Positions 33,358-42,944 are shown, counted from the stretch's first letter. The stretch: DNA of 64,000 nucleotides from Actinomadura luzonensis (GCF_022664455.2 NZ_JAKRKC020000001.1:2423001-2487000); one strand, 5' to 3'. Notes: generated by a model not told the origin, from the sequence alone. Program-made: numbers and translations.

Positions 33358-34842
33358 ATGTCCCCGGAGCTCTACATCATCGGCGGCGGGGTGCTCGTCG
33401 CCGTCGTCGTCGTGATCCTGCTGTTCAAAGCGGTGTGGCGGGTGGCGGAGCCGAACGAGGCGCTGATCATCTCCGGTCTCGGCGCGCGCCGCCGCGGCGA
33501 GGGCGTGGACAGCCTCGGCTTCAAGATCGTGACGGGCAAGGGCTCGGCGGTGATGCCCGGCTTCCAGACCGCCCGCCGCCTCCGCCTCGACACCCGGGCC
33601 GCCAACCTCCAGGTCTCCTGCGTCACCCAGCAGGGCATCCCCGTGCACATCCGCGGCGTGGTGATCTACAAGGTCGGCGACGACTTCGTCTCCATCGCCA
33701 ACGCCGCCCGCCGCTTCCTCGACCAGCAGGACTTCATGACCAGCGCGATCCACGAGCTGTTCACCGGCCACCTGCGCTCGATCATCGGCAACCTCACCAT
33801 CGAGGACCTCATCCTCAACCGCGAGCGCCTGACCAGCGAGACCCGCGCCTCGGCCGCCGACGAGATGAGCAAGCTCGGCCTCGTCGTCGACTCCCTCCAG
33901 ATCCAGGAGATCGACGACGAGACCGGCTACATCGTCAACCTCGGCAAGCCCCACGCCGCCAAGGTCGCCGCCACCGCCCGCATCGCCCAGGCCCAGCGCG
34001 ATCAGGAGGCCACCGAGGCCGAGCAGGTCGCCGCCGCCAACATGGCCGCCGCCCGCCGCGACGCGCGCATCAAGGAGGCGTCCTACCAGGCCGAGATCGA
34101 CCGCGCCCAGGCCACCTCGCGGCAGGCGGGCCCCCTGTCGGAGGCCACCGCCCGCCAGGAGGTGGTGGTCCAGGAGACCAGGGCCGCCGAGCTGGAGGCC
34201 CAGCTCGCCGAGCAGCGGCTGCAGTCGCAGGTGCGCAAGCCCGCCGACGCCAAGGCGTACGAGACCGTCACGCTGTCGCAGGCCGAGCGCGACGCCCGCA
34301 TCGCCCAGGCCGAGGCGGAGGCCAGGGAGACCGAGCTGCGCGCCGCCGCCCAGGCGTCCCAGGTCAAGCAGGCCGCGGCGGCCGAGGCGGAGGCCGTGCG
34401 GCTGCGCGGCGAGGCGGCCGGCGCGGCCACCAAGATCACCGGTGAGGCCGAGGCCCAGGCCGCGCAGGCGCGCGGGCTCGCGGGCGCGGCCGCGGCCAAG
34501 GCGCTCGGCCTCGCCGAGGCCGAGGCGGCGCAGGCCAAGGGCCTGGCGGAGGCGCAGGCGATCAGCGCGCGGGCCCAGGCGCTGAAGGAGAACCAGGAGG
34601 CCGTCATCGCCCAGCAGCTCGCCGAGCAGTGGCCGCAGATCGTGGAGGCGGGCGCGAAGGCGTTCGGCGGCGTGGACCACATGGTGGTGCTGAACGGCGC
34701 GCAGGGCGTCGAGGAGATGCTGGCCAAGGCGCTCACCCTGGGCGGCACGGGGCTCGGCCTGGCCAGGGCGCTGCTGAATGGCACCGGCCCGAACGGCAGT
34801 AATTCGGAGAACGGCGTCAAAAGCGCTGAATCCCGCGAATAG
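33358..34842 (+). CDS. Flotillin-like SPFH-domain protein
   Basis: 494 residues. N-terminal membrane segment (LYIIGGGVLVAVVVVILLF), SPFH/band-7 domain to about 180 (RVAEPNEALIISGLGARRRG, VTQQGIPVHIRGVVIYKVG), and then a long Ala/Glu coiled coil with AEA repeats (about 190-430), the flotillin hallmark. The tail contains MVVLNGAQGVEEMLAKALTL. Flotillins scaffold ordered membrane patches and oligomeric complexes. ATG with GAGGGAGG upstream, 12 nt after the NfeD-like gene, so they are co-transcribed. Confidence 0.93.
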   Translation: MSPELYIIGGGVLVAVVVVILLFKAVWRVAEPNEALIISGLGARRRGEGVDSLGFKIVTGKGSAVMPGFQTARRLRLDTRAANLQVSCVTQQGIPVHIRGVVIYKVGDDFVSIANAARRFLDQQDFMTSAIHELFTGHLRSIIGNLTIEDLILNRERLTSETRASAADEMSKLGLVVDSLQIQEIDDETGYIVNLGKPHAAKVAATARIAQAQRDQEATEAEQVAAANMAAARRDARIKEASYQAEIDRAQATSRQAGPLSEATARQEVVVQETRAAELEAQLAEQRLQSQVRKPADAKAYETVTLSQAERDARIAQAEAEARETELRAAAQASQVKQAAAAEAEAVRLRGEAAGAATKITGEAEAQAAQARGLAGAAAAKALGLAEAEAAQAKGLAEAQAISARAQALKENQEAVIAQQLAEQWPQIVEAGAKAFGGVDHMVVLNGAQGVEEMLAKALTLGGTGLGLARALLNGTGPNGSNSENGVKSAESRE

Positions 34843-34869
34843 CGTCGTTGCCGAGGTGGTGGTGGCGCG

Positions 34870-34906
34870 ATTCCTCTAGCGTTCTCGAGAATGCCGCCAG
34901 AGGAAT
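34870..34906 (+). promoter_or_regulatory. Hairpin overlapping the ribosome site of the lipoprotein gene
   Basis: ATTCCTCT (34870-34877) pairs with AGAGGAAT (34899-34906), and an inner palindrome TTCTCGAGAA (34882-34891) lies in the loop. The second arm abuts the ribosome site (AATTGGAG) of the gene starting at 34916, so folding could limit its translation, or the palindrome could be an operator. Confidence 0.4.
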
Positions 34907-34915
34907 TGGAGAACC

Positions 34916-35611
34916 ATGCTTAAGGCCATTTCCGGCATATGTCTGAGCATGATGGCCGTCGCCGGATGCTCGTCCGGCGGCGGCGACGCCCCGCCCGCGC
35001 CCGCCGCCGCGGCCGTCAAGCCGGCGCAGGGCTCCGGGGCGTCGTCCGCCGACGCCGCCCGGCTGCGGGCCGCGCTGCTGCCCGTCCCCGAGGGCATGAG
35101 CATCTCGTACGGCCCCGAGCTGGGCGCGTTCGGCTCGCTCAAGTCCACCCAGCAGGGCCTCGCCGCGGTCCGCCAGGCCCGGCTGGAGCGGCCGGAGTGC
35201 GCCGGGGCGGCCCAGCTCGACGCCGCCAAGCCGGACGTCGCCAAGGCCCCGGCCGCGGTGATCGCCTTCGCCGCCGAGCGCGGCTCGATCACCCAGGCCG
35301 TGGTCTCGCTCCCGTCGGCGGCCTTTCCCGCGCCCCTGCCGCGGCAGTGCACGTCCTACACGGCCGACGTCGACGGCGCCAAGGTCGTCTACAAGACCCG
35401 CGTGCTGCCGATGCCCGCCAAGGGCGACCAGTCGCGCGCCTACCTCACCACGGCCGCGGGCGGCAAGGAGAACGCCGAGATCGGCTCGGTGATGATCCGG
35501 CGCGGCAACCTCATCATGAGCATGCTCGTGGTGGGCCGCCAGGTGAAGCCGGACGGCCTGTACGAGCTGGCCAAGCTGGCCGACCAGAACCTCGCCAGGG
35601 TCACCCGCTGA
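34916..35611 (+). CDS. Putative lipoprotein of unknown function
   Basis: 231 residues. A lipoprotein signal with a lipobox at VAGC (Cys near 18) is followed by a low-complexity linker SSGGGDAPPAPAAAAV. The mature part has PVPEGMSISYGPELGAFGSL, one Cys in the segment ECAGAAQLD and another in LPRQCTSY, likely a disulfide, and ends with VGRQVKPDGLYELAKLADQN. It resembles extracytoplasmic sensor-like domains of actinomycete lipoproteins, but I do not recognise a named family. ATG with GGAG upstream. Confidence 0.7.
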   Translation: MLKAISGICLSMMAVAGCSSGGGDAPPAPAAAAVKPAQGSGASSADAARLRAALLPVPEGMSISYGPELGAFGSLKSTQQGLAAVRQARLERPECAGAAQLDAAKPDVAKAPAAVIAFAAERGSITQAVVSLPSAAFPAPLPRQCTSYTADVDGAKVVYKTRVLPMPAKGDQSRAYLTTAAGGKENAEIGSVMIRRGNLIMSMLVVGRQVKPDGLYELAKLADQNLARVTR

Positions 35612-35623
35612 TCCCTGGCGCGG

Positions 35624-36601
35624 TCAGCCGCCGAACAGGCCCATCAGCACGGCGGCGCGCTCGGTGCGCCGGACGTGGATCTCGCGTCCCTCGCGCCGCC
35701 GGCTGATCAGCCCCGCCGCCTCCAGCCGGTTGCAGTGGTAGGAGATCACGTTCGGCGCGTACGCCACCTGCCGCGCGAGCGCGCCCATCGACAGCGGACG
35801 CTCCAGGACGGCCAGGATGGCCGCCCGCACCTCGCCCAGCAGCAGCTCCAGCCGCTCGTCGGGCCCGGGCCGGCCGGCCGCCGCGCCGCCCGCGCCGGGC
35901 AGCGGGTATCCGATCCACACGGCGTCGGGCCCGTCGAGGCGGGCGATGAGCGCGTTCGGGCCCGCCAGCATGGGCATCAGCACCAGCCCGCGCGAGCCGA
36001 TGGCGAACGTCTCGGGCTCGAAGTCGGGGAAGCTGAGCGTGCCGTCCCTGAAGCTGCACCCGTCGTGCAGGTCGTCGAGCACCACGTCGAGCGAGCGCCG
36101 GGCGGCGGCCACCGCCACCCGCTCGACCTCGCGCTCGAACAGCGGCCGCGCCTGCTCCCACACCGGCCGCATCGCCCGCCACGCCTCCTCCACCAGGTGG
36201 GCGTAGCCGTGCAGCCAGCGGCGCGGGCGGCGCAGCGCGGGCCGCCAGTGCTCGGGCGGCTCCCCGCCGGTGATCGTGTCCAGCTCCGCCAGCAGCGCGT
36301 CGGACGGCAGGTCGCGCAGCATCTCCACCTGCTCGGGCACGTCCAGGTCGCGGGTGAACTCGCCGGGCAGCACGAGGTCGGGCAGCACGCTGAAGCCCGG
36401 CGTGGCGAGGGAGCGCAGCACCATCGCGTCCGGGGCCCCGGCCGCCGCGCGCACCCGCCGCCGCCAGGGCTCGGGGGCGCCCCGCGCCCGCCCGGACAGC
36501 GCGTCGGTGATCAGCGCGAGCATGGACAGGCCCGGGGTCAGCGTCACCGACACCGGGATCCGGTCGAGCCGCTCGATGACCAGGTTGGTGGTGGTGCGCA
36601 T
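35624..36601 (-). CDS. ArsR-like winged-helix regulator with long N-terminal domain
   Basis: 325 residues. The last 80 residues carry an ArsR/SmtB-like helix-turn-helix: LLGEVRAAILAVLERPLSMG and QVAYAPNVISYHCNRLEAAG with RRREGREIHVRRTE as the wing. The first 240 residues form an uncharacterised helical domain (MRPVWEQARPLFEREVERVA). This long-ArsR architecture is common in actinomycetes. No Cys cluster for metal binding is visible. Its ATG directly abuts the stop of the glycosyltransferase gene upstream, so it may be co-transcribed with it. Confidence 0.8.
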   Translation of the reverse strand: MRTTTNLVIERLDRIPVSVTLTPGLSMLALITDALSGRARGAPEPWRRRVRAAAGAPDAMVLRSLATPGFSVLPDLVLPGEFTRDLDVPEQVEMLRDLPSDALLAELDTITGGEPPEHWRPALRRPRRWLHGYAHLVEEAWRAMRPVWEQARPLFEREVERVAVAAARRSLDVVLDDLHDGCSFRDGTLSFPDFEPETFAIGSRGLVLMPMLAGPNALIARLDGPDAVWIGYPLPGAGGAAAGRPGPDERLELLLGEVRAAILAVLERPLSMGALARQVAYAPNVISYHCNRLEAAGLISRRREGREIHVRRTERAAVLMGLFGG

Positions 36602-38638
36602 CTAGATCAGTACGTGGTCGTCCGGTCTGCCGACGAAGGAGAACTGGGCGTTGCGGGTCAGCTTGATGTGGTCGGCCTGCCAGGTGTGCATGGAGGCGTC
36701 GGCGCTGCGCCAGTAGACGAAGTTGAACCGGTCGGCCGAGTAGATCTTGACGGAGTCCTCCTTGAGCCGGCGGACCAGGTCGGTGTCCTCGCCCCGGGTG
36801 ATGTCGGCGAAGCGGTAGGAGCGGAACATGTCGCCCTTGCCGAGGAACGTGCCGCCCTGCACGAGGAACGAGTACCGGTGCTCCAGGCCGGGCAGCCGCA
36901 GCATGGTGGTGTTGGAGCCCTCGAAGTAGGCGTAGTGCGCGCCCTTGCCGACCAGCTCGGCGTCGGAGTAGTCGAAGGCCCGCACCAGGTCCGACAGGTA
37001 GTGCTCGCCGTAGAGGTTGTCGTCGTCCATCTTGGCGATCAGCTCGCCCTCGGCGGCCGAGATGCCGAGGTTCATGCAGGCGCCGAGCGACAGCTCGGCG
37101 GCGGCGGGCAGCACCACGACGTCGGTGATGCCGGCCATGCGGGCCTTGTCGGCGACCACCACGGGGTCGATGTCGAGGCCGTGCAGCACCATGACGAGCT
37201 GGAGCGGCCGGTGCCGCTGCCGGGCCACCGACGAGATCGCGTGCTCGATCTGGGAGGCGCGGTTGGTGGGCAGCACGACCGAGATCGAGCGGGTGCGCGG
37301 GGTCACGTGGTGGCCGAGGTCCTGGAGGATCTGGTCCACGCGGTGGGAGAACAGGTGCTTGTCGAAGACCTCGCGCATGGCGAGGTGGCCCATCCTGGCG
37401 CGCAGCTCGGGGCTGTTGATCAGGTGCAGCACCTGGTTGTACGACTCGATCGGCTCGCGCGCGATGGGGATGAGGTCGCCGAAGGTCTCCTCGATGGCCC
37501 GCGACCAGCCGGTGACCACCGGGGTCGCGCACGCCGACAGCTCGAAGACCCGCCGGGCGCACATGGTGGGCGAGTCGAGCACGGAGTTGACGTTGAGAAA
37601 GACCTTGTACATCCGGTACGCGGCGAGCATCTGGTCGTAGGGCAGCTCGCCGACGATGTGCGGGCGGTACTTCTCCGGCCAGGCGTACTTCTCGTCCACC
37701 TCGCCGTTGCGGGCGAAGATGTGCAGGCCCAGCTCGCGCACCGGGTCGAGGACGGTCTCCATCTGCTCGCGGCGCTCGGGGTGCTTGTCGCGGAAGTACA
37801 TCCCGGCGAAGACCACGTCGTGCAGCCGGCCCTGCTTCTGCTGAATCGGGTTGTGGACGCGGGGCTGGGCGGCGAACTGGAGCACGTCCACCCGGTCGTG
37901 TCCAAGAATTTCGCGATACTTCGGCAGCATGTCGCCGTCGCACGTGAACACGTAGTCGAACAGCTTGGCCGTGTCGATGAAGAAGTCGAAGTTCGGCGGG
38001 TCCTCCTTGTTCCAGAAGACCGTCGGGATGCCCTCGCTCCTGCACCAGGCCACCAGCTCGCGCAGCGGCTCCTTGGGCGCGTTGGTGCCGGTCATCTGGT
38101 AGCGCCAGCGGCCCTGGTTGCCGTGCCAGGCCGACTCGCAGAACAGCAGGTCCGGGCGCTTGTCCGCGAAGATCTCCGGCCAGTCCTTGAGCCCGAACTC
38201 GATCTGGTCCCACTCGTAGCGGAAGGCCATGCGGGAGAAGTCGTCGAGGATCACCGCGACCTTGAGGCCGGGCCGGTTCACCGGGCCGTTCGGCCACTTG
38301 ACCGGGGGCACCTCGACCAGCGGCGGCCGGTTGTTCGCCAGCTCGACGGCCTCGGTCACCGGCATCGGCGGCTTCGGCGCGCGCTCCTTCGACCGCACGG
38401 CCTCGACGATCTTCCCCGGGCTCTTCGAGCCCAGGGCCTCGCCCAGCTTGAACGTGCGCTTGGCCTGCGTGGCCTCCAGCTTCCAGCTCGCGTATGCGGC
38501 CTTGGCCTCGGCGATCTCCAGGCGCCGCCGCAGCTCCCTGAGCTCCGCCTCGTAGCGCTCGACGACCTTGCGCTCCTCGGGCAGCCAGTTGACGGGACCG
38601 AGGCGCTGGTACGAGGGGGGCTCAGGGGTTTCGGCCAT
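36602..38638 (-). CDS. Two-domain glycosyltransferase (CgeB-like GT plus GT2)
   Basis: 678 residues. An N-terminal coiled coil (about 20-60) leads into a CgeB/DUF3880-like GT-B domain (LKVAVILDDFSRMAFRYEW, PPNFDFFIDTAKLFDYVFTCDGDM split by me, GMYFRDKHPERREQM, FELSACATPVVTG). From about 455 a second, GT-A family 2 domain follows: SISVVLPTNRASQIEHAISS, AELSLGACMNLG and the metal site AKMDDDNLYGEHYL. Two catalytic domains in one chain suggest successive sugar transfers in assembling a surface glycan. It is on the minus strand, 55 nt after wecB, in a sugar-nucleotide locus. Acceptor unknown. Confidence 0.85.
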   Translation of the reverse strand: MAETPEPPSYQRLGPVNWLPEERKVVERYEAELRELRRRLEIAEAKAAYASWKLEATQAKRTFKLGEALGSKSPGKIVEAVRSKERAPKPPMPVTEAVELANNRPPLVEVPPVKWPNGPVNRPGLKVAVILDDFSRMAFRYEWDQIEFGLKDWPEIFADKRPDLLFCESAWHGNQGRWRYQMTGTNAPKEPLRELVAWCRSEGIPTVFWNKEDPPNFDFFIDTAKLFDYVFTCDGDMLPKYREILGHDRVDVLQFAAQPRVHNPIQQKQGRLHDVVFAGMYFRDKHPERREQMETVLDPVRELGLHIFARNGEVDEKYAWPEKYRPHIVGELPYDQMLAAYRMYKVFLNVNSVLDSPTMCARRVFELSACATPVVTGWSRAIEETFGDLIPIAREPIESYNQVLHLINSPELRARMGHLAMREVFDKHLFSHRVDQILQDLGHHVTPRTRSISVVLPTNRASQIEHAISSVARQRHRPLQLVMVLHGLDIDPVVVADKARMAGITDVVVLPAAAELSLGACMNLGISAAEGELIAKMDDDNLYGEHYLSDLVRAFDYSDAELVGKGAHYAYFEGSNTTMLRLPGLEHRYSFLVQGGTFLGKGDMFRSYRFADITRGEDTDLVRRLKEDSVKIYSADRFNFVYWRSADASMHTWQADHIKLTRNAQFSFVGRPDDHVLI

Positions 38639-38693
38639 GGTGATGACGCCTAACGCTCAGGGGAGATTTGCCATGTTACGCCGCCGGTGATGG

Positions 38694-39824
38694 CTATTCG
38701 GGGCGTTTCGCCTGGGAAGCCGGTGCCAGGTTGTCGCCCTTGAGCCAGGCGGCGATCACCGTGGCGATGCGCGGCCCGGCCTTGCCGTCCCACAGCACCG
38801 GCAGCTCGCCCGCCGGGGTGGCGGCGCCGTCGGCCAGCGCCTTCTCCGCCGCCGCCGGCAGCAGGGCGGGCGTGACCAGGCGGTTCGTGCCGTGGGTGAT
38901 CGTGATCGGCCGCTCGGTGTTGGGCCGCAGGGTCAGGCAGGGGACGCCCAGCACGGTCGTCTCCTCCTGCACGCCGCCGGAGTCGGTGACCACCAGCGCG
39001 GCCCCGCGGACCAGTGAGAGGAAGTCCACATAGCCGAGCGGGTCGATCACCTTGACCGTCCCGCCGTCCACCAGGCCCGCCTCGGCCAGCCGCGCCTTGC
39101 CGCGCGGGTGCACCGGGATCACCACCGGCACCTGCCGGGAGACCTCCAGCACCGCGTCCACCAGCTCCTTGGCGGCCTCCGCGGTGTCCACGTTGGCCGG
39201 GCGGTGCAGGGTCGCGACGGCATACCGATCGGGTATGCCGAGCCGCGCCACCACCGGCGCCGGGTCCAGGCGGGGCAGGGCCGCGTACAGGCTGTCGATC
39301 ATGGGGTTGCCCACCAGGTGCACCTTGGCCGGCGGCACGTCCTCGCCCGCCAGGTACGCCAGCGCCTCGGGCGAGGTGGCGAAGAGCAGGTCGGCGAGCG
39401 CGTCGGTGACGACCCGGTTGACCTCCTCGGGCATGCCCCGGTCGAACGAGCGCAGCCCCGCCTCCACGTGCGCGGTCGGCACGCCCAGCTTGGCGCAGAC
39501 CAGGATGGCGGCGAGGGTCGAGTTCACGTCGCCGTACACCACGACCAGGTCGGGGTCCTGCTCCTGCACGACCTCCTCCAGGCCGACCAGCAGGGCCGCG
39601 GTCTGCCTGGCGTGGCTGCCAGAGCCGACCCCCAGGTTGGCCACCGGCTCCGGCAGGCCGAGGTCGGCGAAGAAGACGTCCGACATCAGTGCGTCGTAGT
39701 GCTGGCCGGTGTGGATGATGCCCTGCCGCACGCCGAGCTCGCCGAGTGCCCGCACCACCGGGGCCGCTTTCACGAAATTGGGACGAGCACCCAAAACGTG
39801 CAGGACCAGGGGGTTCTCCCTCAT
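38694..39824 (-). CDS. wecB: UDP-N-acetylglucosamine 2-epimerase (non-hydrolysing)
   Basis: 376 residues. Signatures: VLGARPNFVKAAPVVRAL, GQHYDALMSDVFF, VVYGDVNSTLAAILVCAKLG (split by codon reading only), HVEAGLRSFDRGMPEEVNR and VTDSGGVQEETTVLGVPCL. It interconverts UDP-GlcNAc and UDP-ManNAc in the cytoplasm. Divergent from a GT4 gene 57 nt away and followed by WecC homologue 1.9 kb downstream, it supplies ManNAc for a surface polymer. ATG start. A second, housekeeping role cannot be excluded. Confidence 0.94.
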   Translation of the reverse strand: MRENPLVLHVLGARPNFVKAAPVVRALGELGVRQGIIHTGQHYDALMSDVFFADLGLPEPVANLGVGSGSHARQTAALLVGLEEVVQEQDPDLVVVYGDVNSTLAAILVCAKLGVPTAHVEAGLRSFDRGMPEEVNRVVTDALADLLFATSPEALAYLAGEDVPPAKVHLVGNPMIDSLYAALPRLDPAPVVARLGIPDRYAVATLHRPANVDTAEAAKELVDAVLEVSRQVPVVIPVHPRGKARLAEAGLVDGGTVKVIDPLGYVDFLSLVRGAALVVTDSGGVQEETTVLGVPCLTLRPNTERPITITHGTNRLVTPALLPAAAEKALADGAATPAGELPVLWDGKAGPRIATVIAAWLKGDNLAPASQAKRPE

Positions 39825-39880
39825 TGACCTCGCCTTTCATAGCGGAAGGGAAAAAACGCTGCCTATGGTACGGTCCCTGC

Positions 39881-41566
39881 GTGGCATCCGACGCCAGTCG
39901 TCAAGACTCCTCCCAAAGCGCCGGCAGGGTTTCCGCGAAGTCCGCCCGTGCCGGTGTCGGCGGGCTTCTCAAGGGCTTCGTCCAGCACCCGATCATCGTC
40001 TCCCGCGTCGTCGCGACCAAGGTCAAGGCCGACCCCGTCCGGGTCGCCCAGGCCGCCGCCGACGCGCTCCCGCCCAAGCTGCGCCCCGTCGTGGGCAGCG
40101 TGGCCTGGCCGGCCGCGCGCCGGGCCCGCCGCCTGGTGCGCAAGTTCGGCATGCGCGTGGTCAAGGGGCCGTGGGCCGAGGCCAAGGCCCACTGGGACGC
40201 CGGCCGCGTCAGCGAGGCCGCCGCCGTGCTGGAGGCCCACACCAAGTACCCGTTCGTCAAGCGCAGGGCCGCCTACTACCGCGGCGAGCTGGCCGCGATC
40301 AGCCCCGACCCGATCCCGCCCGGCCCCAAGGTGGCCATCCTGGAGCGGGTCCAGGGGCGGGTGCTGCACCTGGTCACCAACGCGCTGCCGTACACGCAGG
40401 CCGGCTACACCGTCCGCACCCACCGCATCGTCACCTCGCAGAAGGCCGCCGGGCTCGACCCGCACGTGGTCACGAGCTGGGGCTGGCCGATGATGCAGGG
40501 GCACGCCGACGCGCCGCCGTACGAGGAGATCGACGGCATCCCCTACTACCGGCACCTGCCGGACGGGCACGGCGAGGTGCCCTTCGAGATGCGCGGCCGC
40601 ATGGTCAGGGGCGCCGACTCGGTCACCAAGCTCGTCACCCAGCTCCGCCCGCAGGTCCTGCACGCCGCCACCGACCACCGCAACGGCTCGGTGGCCCACG
40701 CCGTGCGCGACCGCACCGGCACCCCGTTCGTCTACGAGGTCCGCGGCTTCCTGGAGGAGACCTGGGCCTCCCGCGACCCGGTCCGCGTCGGCAGCGAGCG
40801 GCACGTGCTCCAGCGCGAGCGCGAGGCGTTCCTCATGCGCGAGGCCGACGCCGTGGTCACGCTGGCCGAGACCATGGCCGCCGAGATCGTCGAACGCGGC
40901 GTGCCGCGCGAGCGCATCCACCTCGCCCCCAACGCCGTGGACGACTCCCTGCTCACCGCCCACTACGACGGCGCCTCCTTCCGCGACGCCTACGGCATCG
41001 CGAAGAACGAGATCGTCATCGGCTCGGTGTCCAGCATCGTGGCCTACGAGGGCTTCGCCACCCTGCTGCGGGCCGCCGCGCTGCTGCGCGACGCGGGCAC
41101 GCCGGTGCGGGTGCTCATCGTCGGCGACGGCGCCGAGCGGGAGAACCTGCTGGCGCTGGTCGAGGAGCTGGCGCTCAAGGACGCCGTCCTGCCCGGCCGG
41201 GTGGGCCCCGAGGAGGCGCTGCAGGCGCAGGACGCCATCGACATCTTCGCCTGCCCGCGCGAGGACCTGCGGGTCTGCCGCCTGGTCACGCCGCTGAAGC
41301 CGGTCGAGGCCATGGCGCTCGGCAAGCCGGTGGTGCTCAGCGACCTGCCCGCGCTGAGCGAGCTGGTGGGCTCCGACGGCGCCGGCCTGCTGGTGCCGCC
41401 CGGCGACCCCGAGGCGCTGGCCGAGGCCGTCGCGGGCCTGCGCGAGGACCCCGCCAGGCGGGCCGAGATGGGCGAGGCGGGCCGCGCGGAGGTCGCCGCC
41501 AAGCGCACCTGGAGCCGCGTTGCCGAGACTTACCGGTCTCTTTACCAGTCGCTCACCGAAAGATGA
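39881..41566 (+). CDS. GT4-family glycosyltransferase with N-terminal extension
   Basis: 561 residues from GTG. The first 150 are helical, basic and unlike GT domains (VGGLLKGFVQHPIIVSRV, VLEAHTKYPFVKRRAAYYRG). Then a GT-B domain with the retaining GT4 pattern: YTQAGYTVRTHRIVTSQKAA, FVYEVRGFLEETWASRDP, APNAVDDSLL, GSVSSIVAYEGFATLLRAA and PLKPVEAMALGKPVVLSDLP. It transfers a sugar to a glycan under assembly. Divergent from wecB and followed by the WecC-like dehydrogenase gene. The extension may bind the membrane. Confidence 0.88.
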   Translation: MASDASRQDSSQSAGRVSAKSARAGVGGLLKGFVQHPIIVSRVVATKVKADPVRVAQAAADALPPKLRPVVGSVAWPAARRARRLVRKFGMRVVKGPWAEAKAHWDAGRVSEAAAVLEAHTKYPFVKRRAAYYRGELAAISPDPIPPGPKVAILERVQGRVLHLVTNALPYTQAGYTVRTHRIVTSQKAAGLDPHVVTSWGWPMMQGHADAPPYEEIDGIPYYRHLPDGHGEVPFEMRGRMVRGADSVTKLVTQLRPQVLHAATDHRNGSVAHAVRDRTGTPFVYEVRGFLEETWASRDPVRVGSERHVLQREREAFLMREADAVVTLAETMAAEIVERGVPRERIHLAPNAVDDSLLTAHYDGASFRDAYGIAKNEIVIGSVSSIVAYEGFATLLRAAALLRDAGTPVRVLIVGDGAERENLLALVEELALKDAVLPGRVGPEEALQAQDAIDIFACPREDLRVCRLVTPLKPVEAMALGKPVVLSDLPALSELVGSDGAGLLVPPGDPEALAEAVAGLREDPARRAEMGEAGRAEVAAKRTWSRVAETYRSLYQSLTER

Positions 41567-41681
41567 CCTTCGTGTTGGCTGTACGTTCTGAGCGTTTCGG
41601 TCGCATTAGGCGTGAGCTAGGTGGACTTGAGATAACCTTTGCGACCATGAAGTGTTGTATCCGGCTCCCAAAGGCACAGCT

Positions 41682-42944
41682 GTGACAGAAATAGACTTGG
41701 CTGTCATCGGCCTGGGCTACGTCGGCATGCCGCTCGCCAAGGAGGCGGTGGCCGCCGGTCTGCGGGTCGTCGGCGTGGACGTCGACCCCCGCAAGGTCGA
41801 GGCCCTCACCGCCGGACGGTCGTACATCGATGACCTGACCGACGCCGACCTCGAGCACATGCTGGCTCACGGCTTCACGGCCACCCTCGACGAGAGCGTG
41901 CTGGCCCGGAGCAACACCGTCGTCATCTGCGTGCCGACGCCGCTGGACGAGGACCACCGCCCCGACCTGTCCGCGGTCGAGGGCGCCGCCAAGGCCGTGG
42001 CCCGCAACCTCGCCAAGGGCACCCTCGTCGTGCTGGAGTCCACCACGTGGCCCGGCACCACCGACGAGCTGGTCCGCCCCCTGCTGGAGAGCACCGGCCT
42101 GGTCGCCGGCGAGGACTTCCACCTGGCCTTCTCGCCCGAGCGCATCGACCCGGGCAACCCGAAGTTCGGCCTCCGCAACACCCCGAAGGTCGTCGGCGGC
42201 TACACCGCGACCTGCCGCGACCGCGCCACGGCGTTCTACGGCCGCTTCATCGAGCAGGTCGTGCCGGTCAGCGGCACCCGCGAGGCCGAGATGGCCAAGC
42301 TGCTGGAGAACACCTACCGCCACGTGAACATCGCCCTCGTCAACGAGATGGCGATCTTCTGCGACGAGCTCGGCGTCAACCTGTGGGAGGCGATCGAGGC
42401 GGCGGCGACCAAGCCGTTCGGCTTCCAGAAGTTCCTGCCCGGGCCGGGCGTCGGCGGCCACTGCATCCCCGTCGACCCGTCCTACCTGTCGTACACCGTG
42501 CGCAAGCTCGGCTACCCGTTCCGGTTCGTGGAGCTGGCGCAGGAGATCAACGAGCGGATGCCGTCCTACGTGGTGGCGCGCGTCCAGCGGTTGCTCAACA
42601 GGCATAAGAAGCCCGTGAACGGCGCCAAAGTGGTTATGCTCGGCGTCACCTACAAACCGGATATCGCCGACGAGCGGGAGACCCCGGCGCTGCCGGTGGC
42701 GCGTGCGCTGCTGGAGCTGGGGGCCGACCTCTCGTTCGCGGACCCGTACGTCAAGGAGTGGTCGGTGGACGGCACCCTGGTGCCGCGTGAGGATGATCTG
42801 GCCGAGGCCGTGACCGGCGCGGACGTGACGCTGCTGCTCCAGCAGCACGCCGCGTTCGACCTGGACATGGTCGAGGCGAAGGCCAGGCTCGTGCTCGACA
42901 CCCGCGGCGTGCTCGCCGAGGGTGAACGCGTCGAGCGGCTGTAG
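41682..42944 (+). CDS. wecC: UDP-N-acetylmannosamine-type nucleotide sugar dehydrogenase
   Basis: 420 residues from GTG. NAD-binding IGLGYVGMPLAKEAVAAGLR, then VVLESTTWPGTTDELVRP, ENTYRHVNIALVNEMAIF, and the active-site block FLPGPGVGGHCIPVDPSYLS with the catalytic Cys. The C-terminal domain includes VMLGVTYKPDIADERETPAL. It oxidises UDP-ManNAc (or a related UDP-HexNAc) to the uronic acid. With WecB nearby the product is predicted to be UDP-ManNAcA. Followed by a GT gene at 20 nt. The exact sugar is inferred from the WecB neighbour. Confidence 0.92.
   Translation: MTEIDLAVIGLGYVGMPLAKEAVAAGLRVVGVDVDPRKVEALTAGRSYIDDLTDADLEHMLAHGFTATLDESVLARSNTVVICVPTPLDEDHRPDLSAVEGAAKAVARNLAKGTLVVLESTTWPGTTDELVRPLLESTGLVAGEDFHLAFSPERIDPGNPKFGLRNTPKVVGGYTATCRDRATAFYGRFIEQVVPVSGTREAEMAKLLENTYRHVNIALVNEMAIFCDELGVNLWEAIEAAATKPFGFQKFLPGPGVGGHCIPVDPSYLSYTVRKLGYPFRFVELAQEINERMPSYVVARVQRLLNRHKKPVNGAKVVMLGVTYKPDIADERETPALPVARALLELGADLSFADPYVKEWSVDGTLVPREDDLAEAVTGADVTLLLQQHAAFDLDMVEAKARLVLDTRGVLAEGERVERL

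Noticed and set aside
35675..38653. A 992-residue open frame opposite the two-domain glycosyltransferase and ArsR-like genes
   Set aside because: It is a mirror frame of GC-rich codons; it is low-complexity and lacks recognisable motifs, while the minus-strand genes have clear domains.
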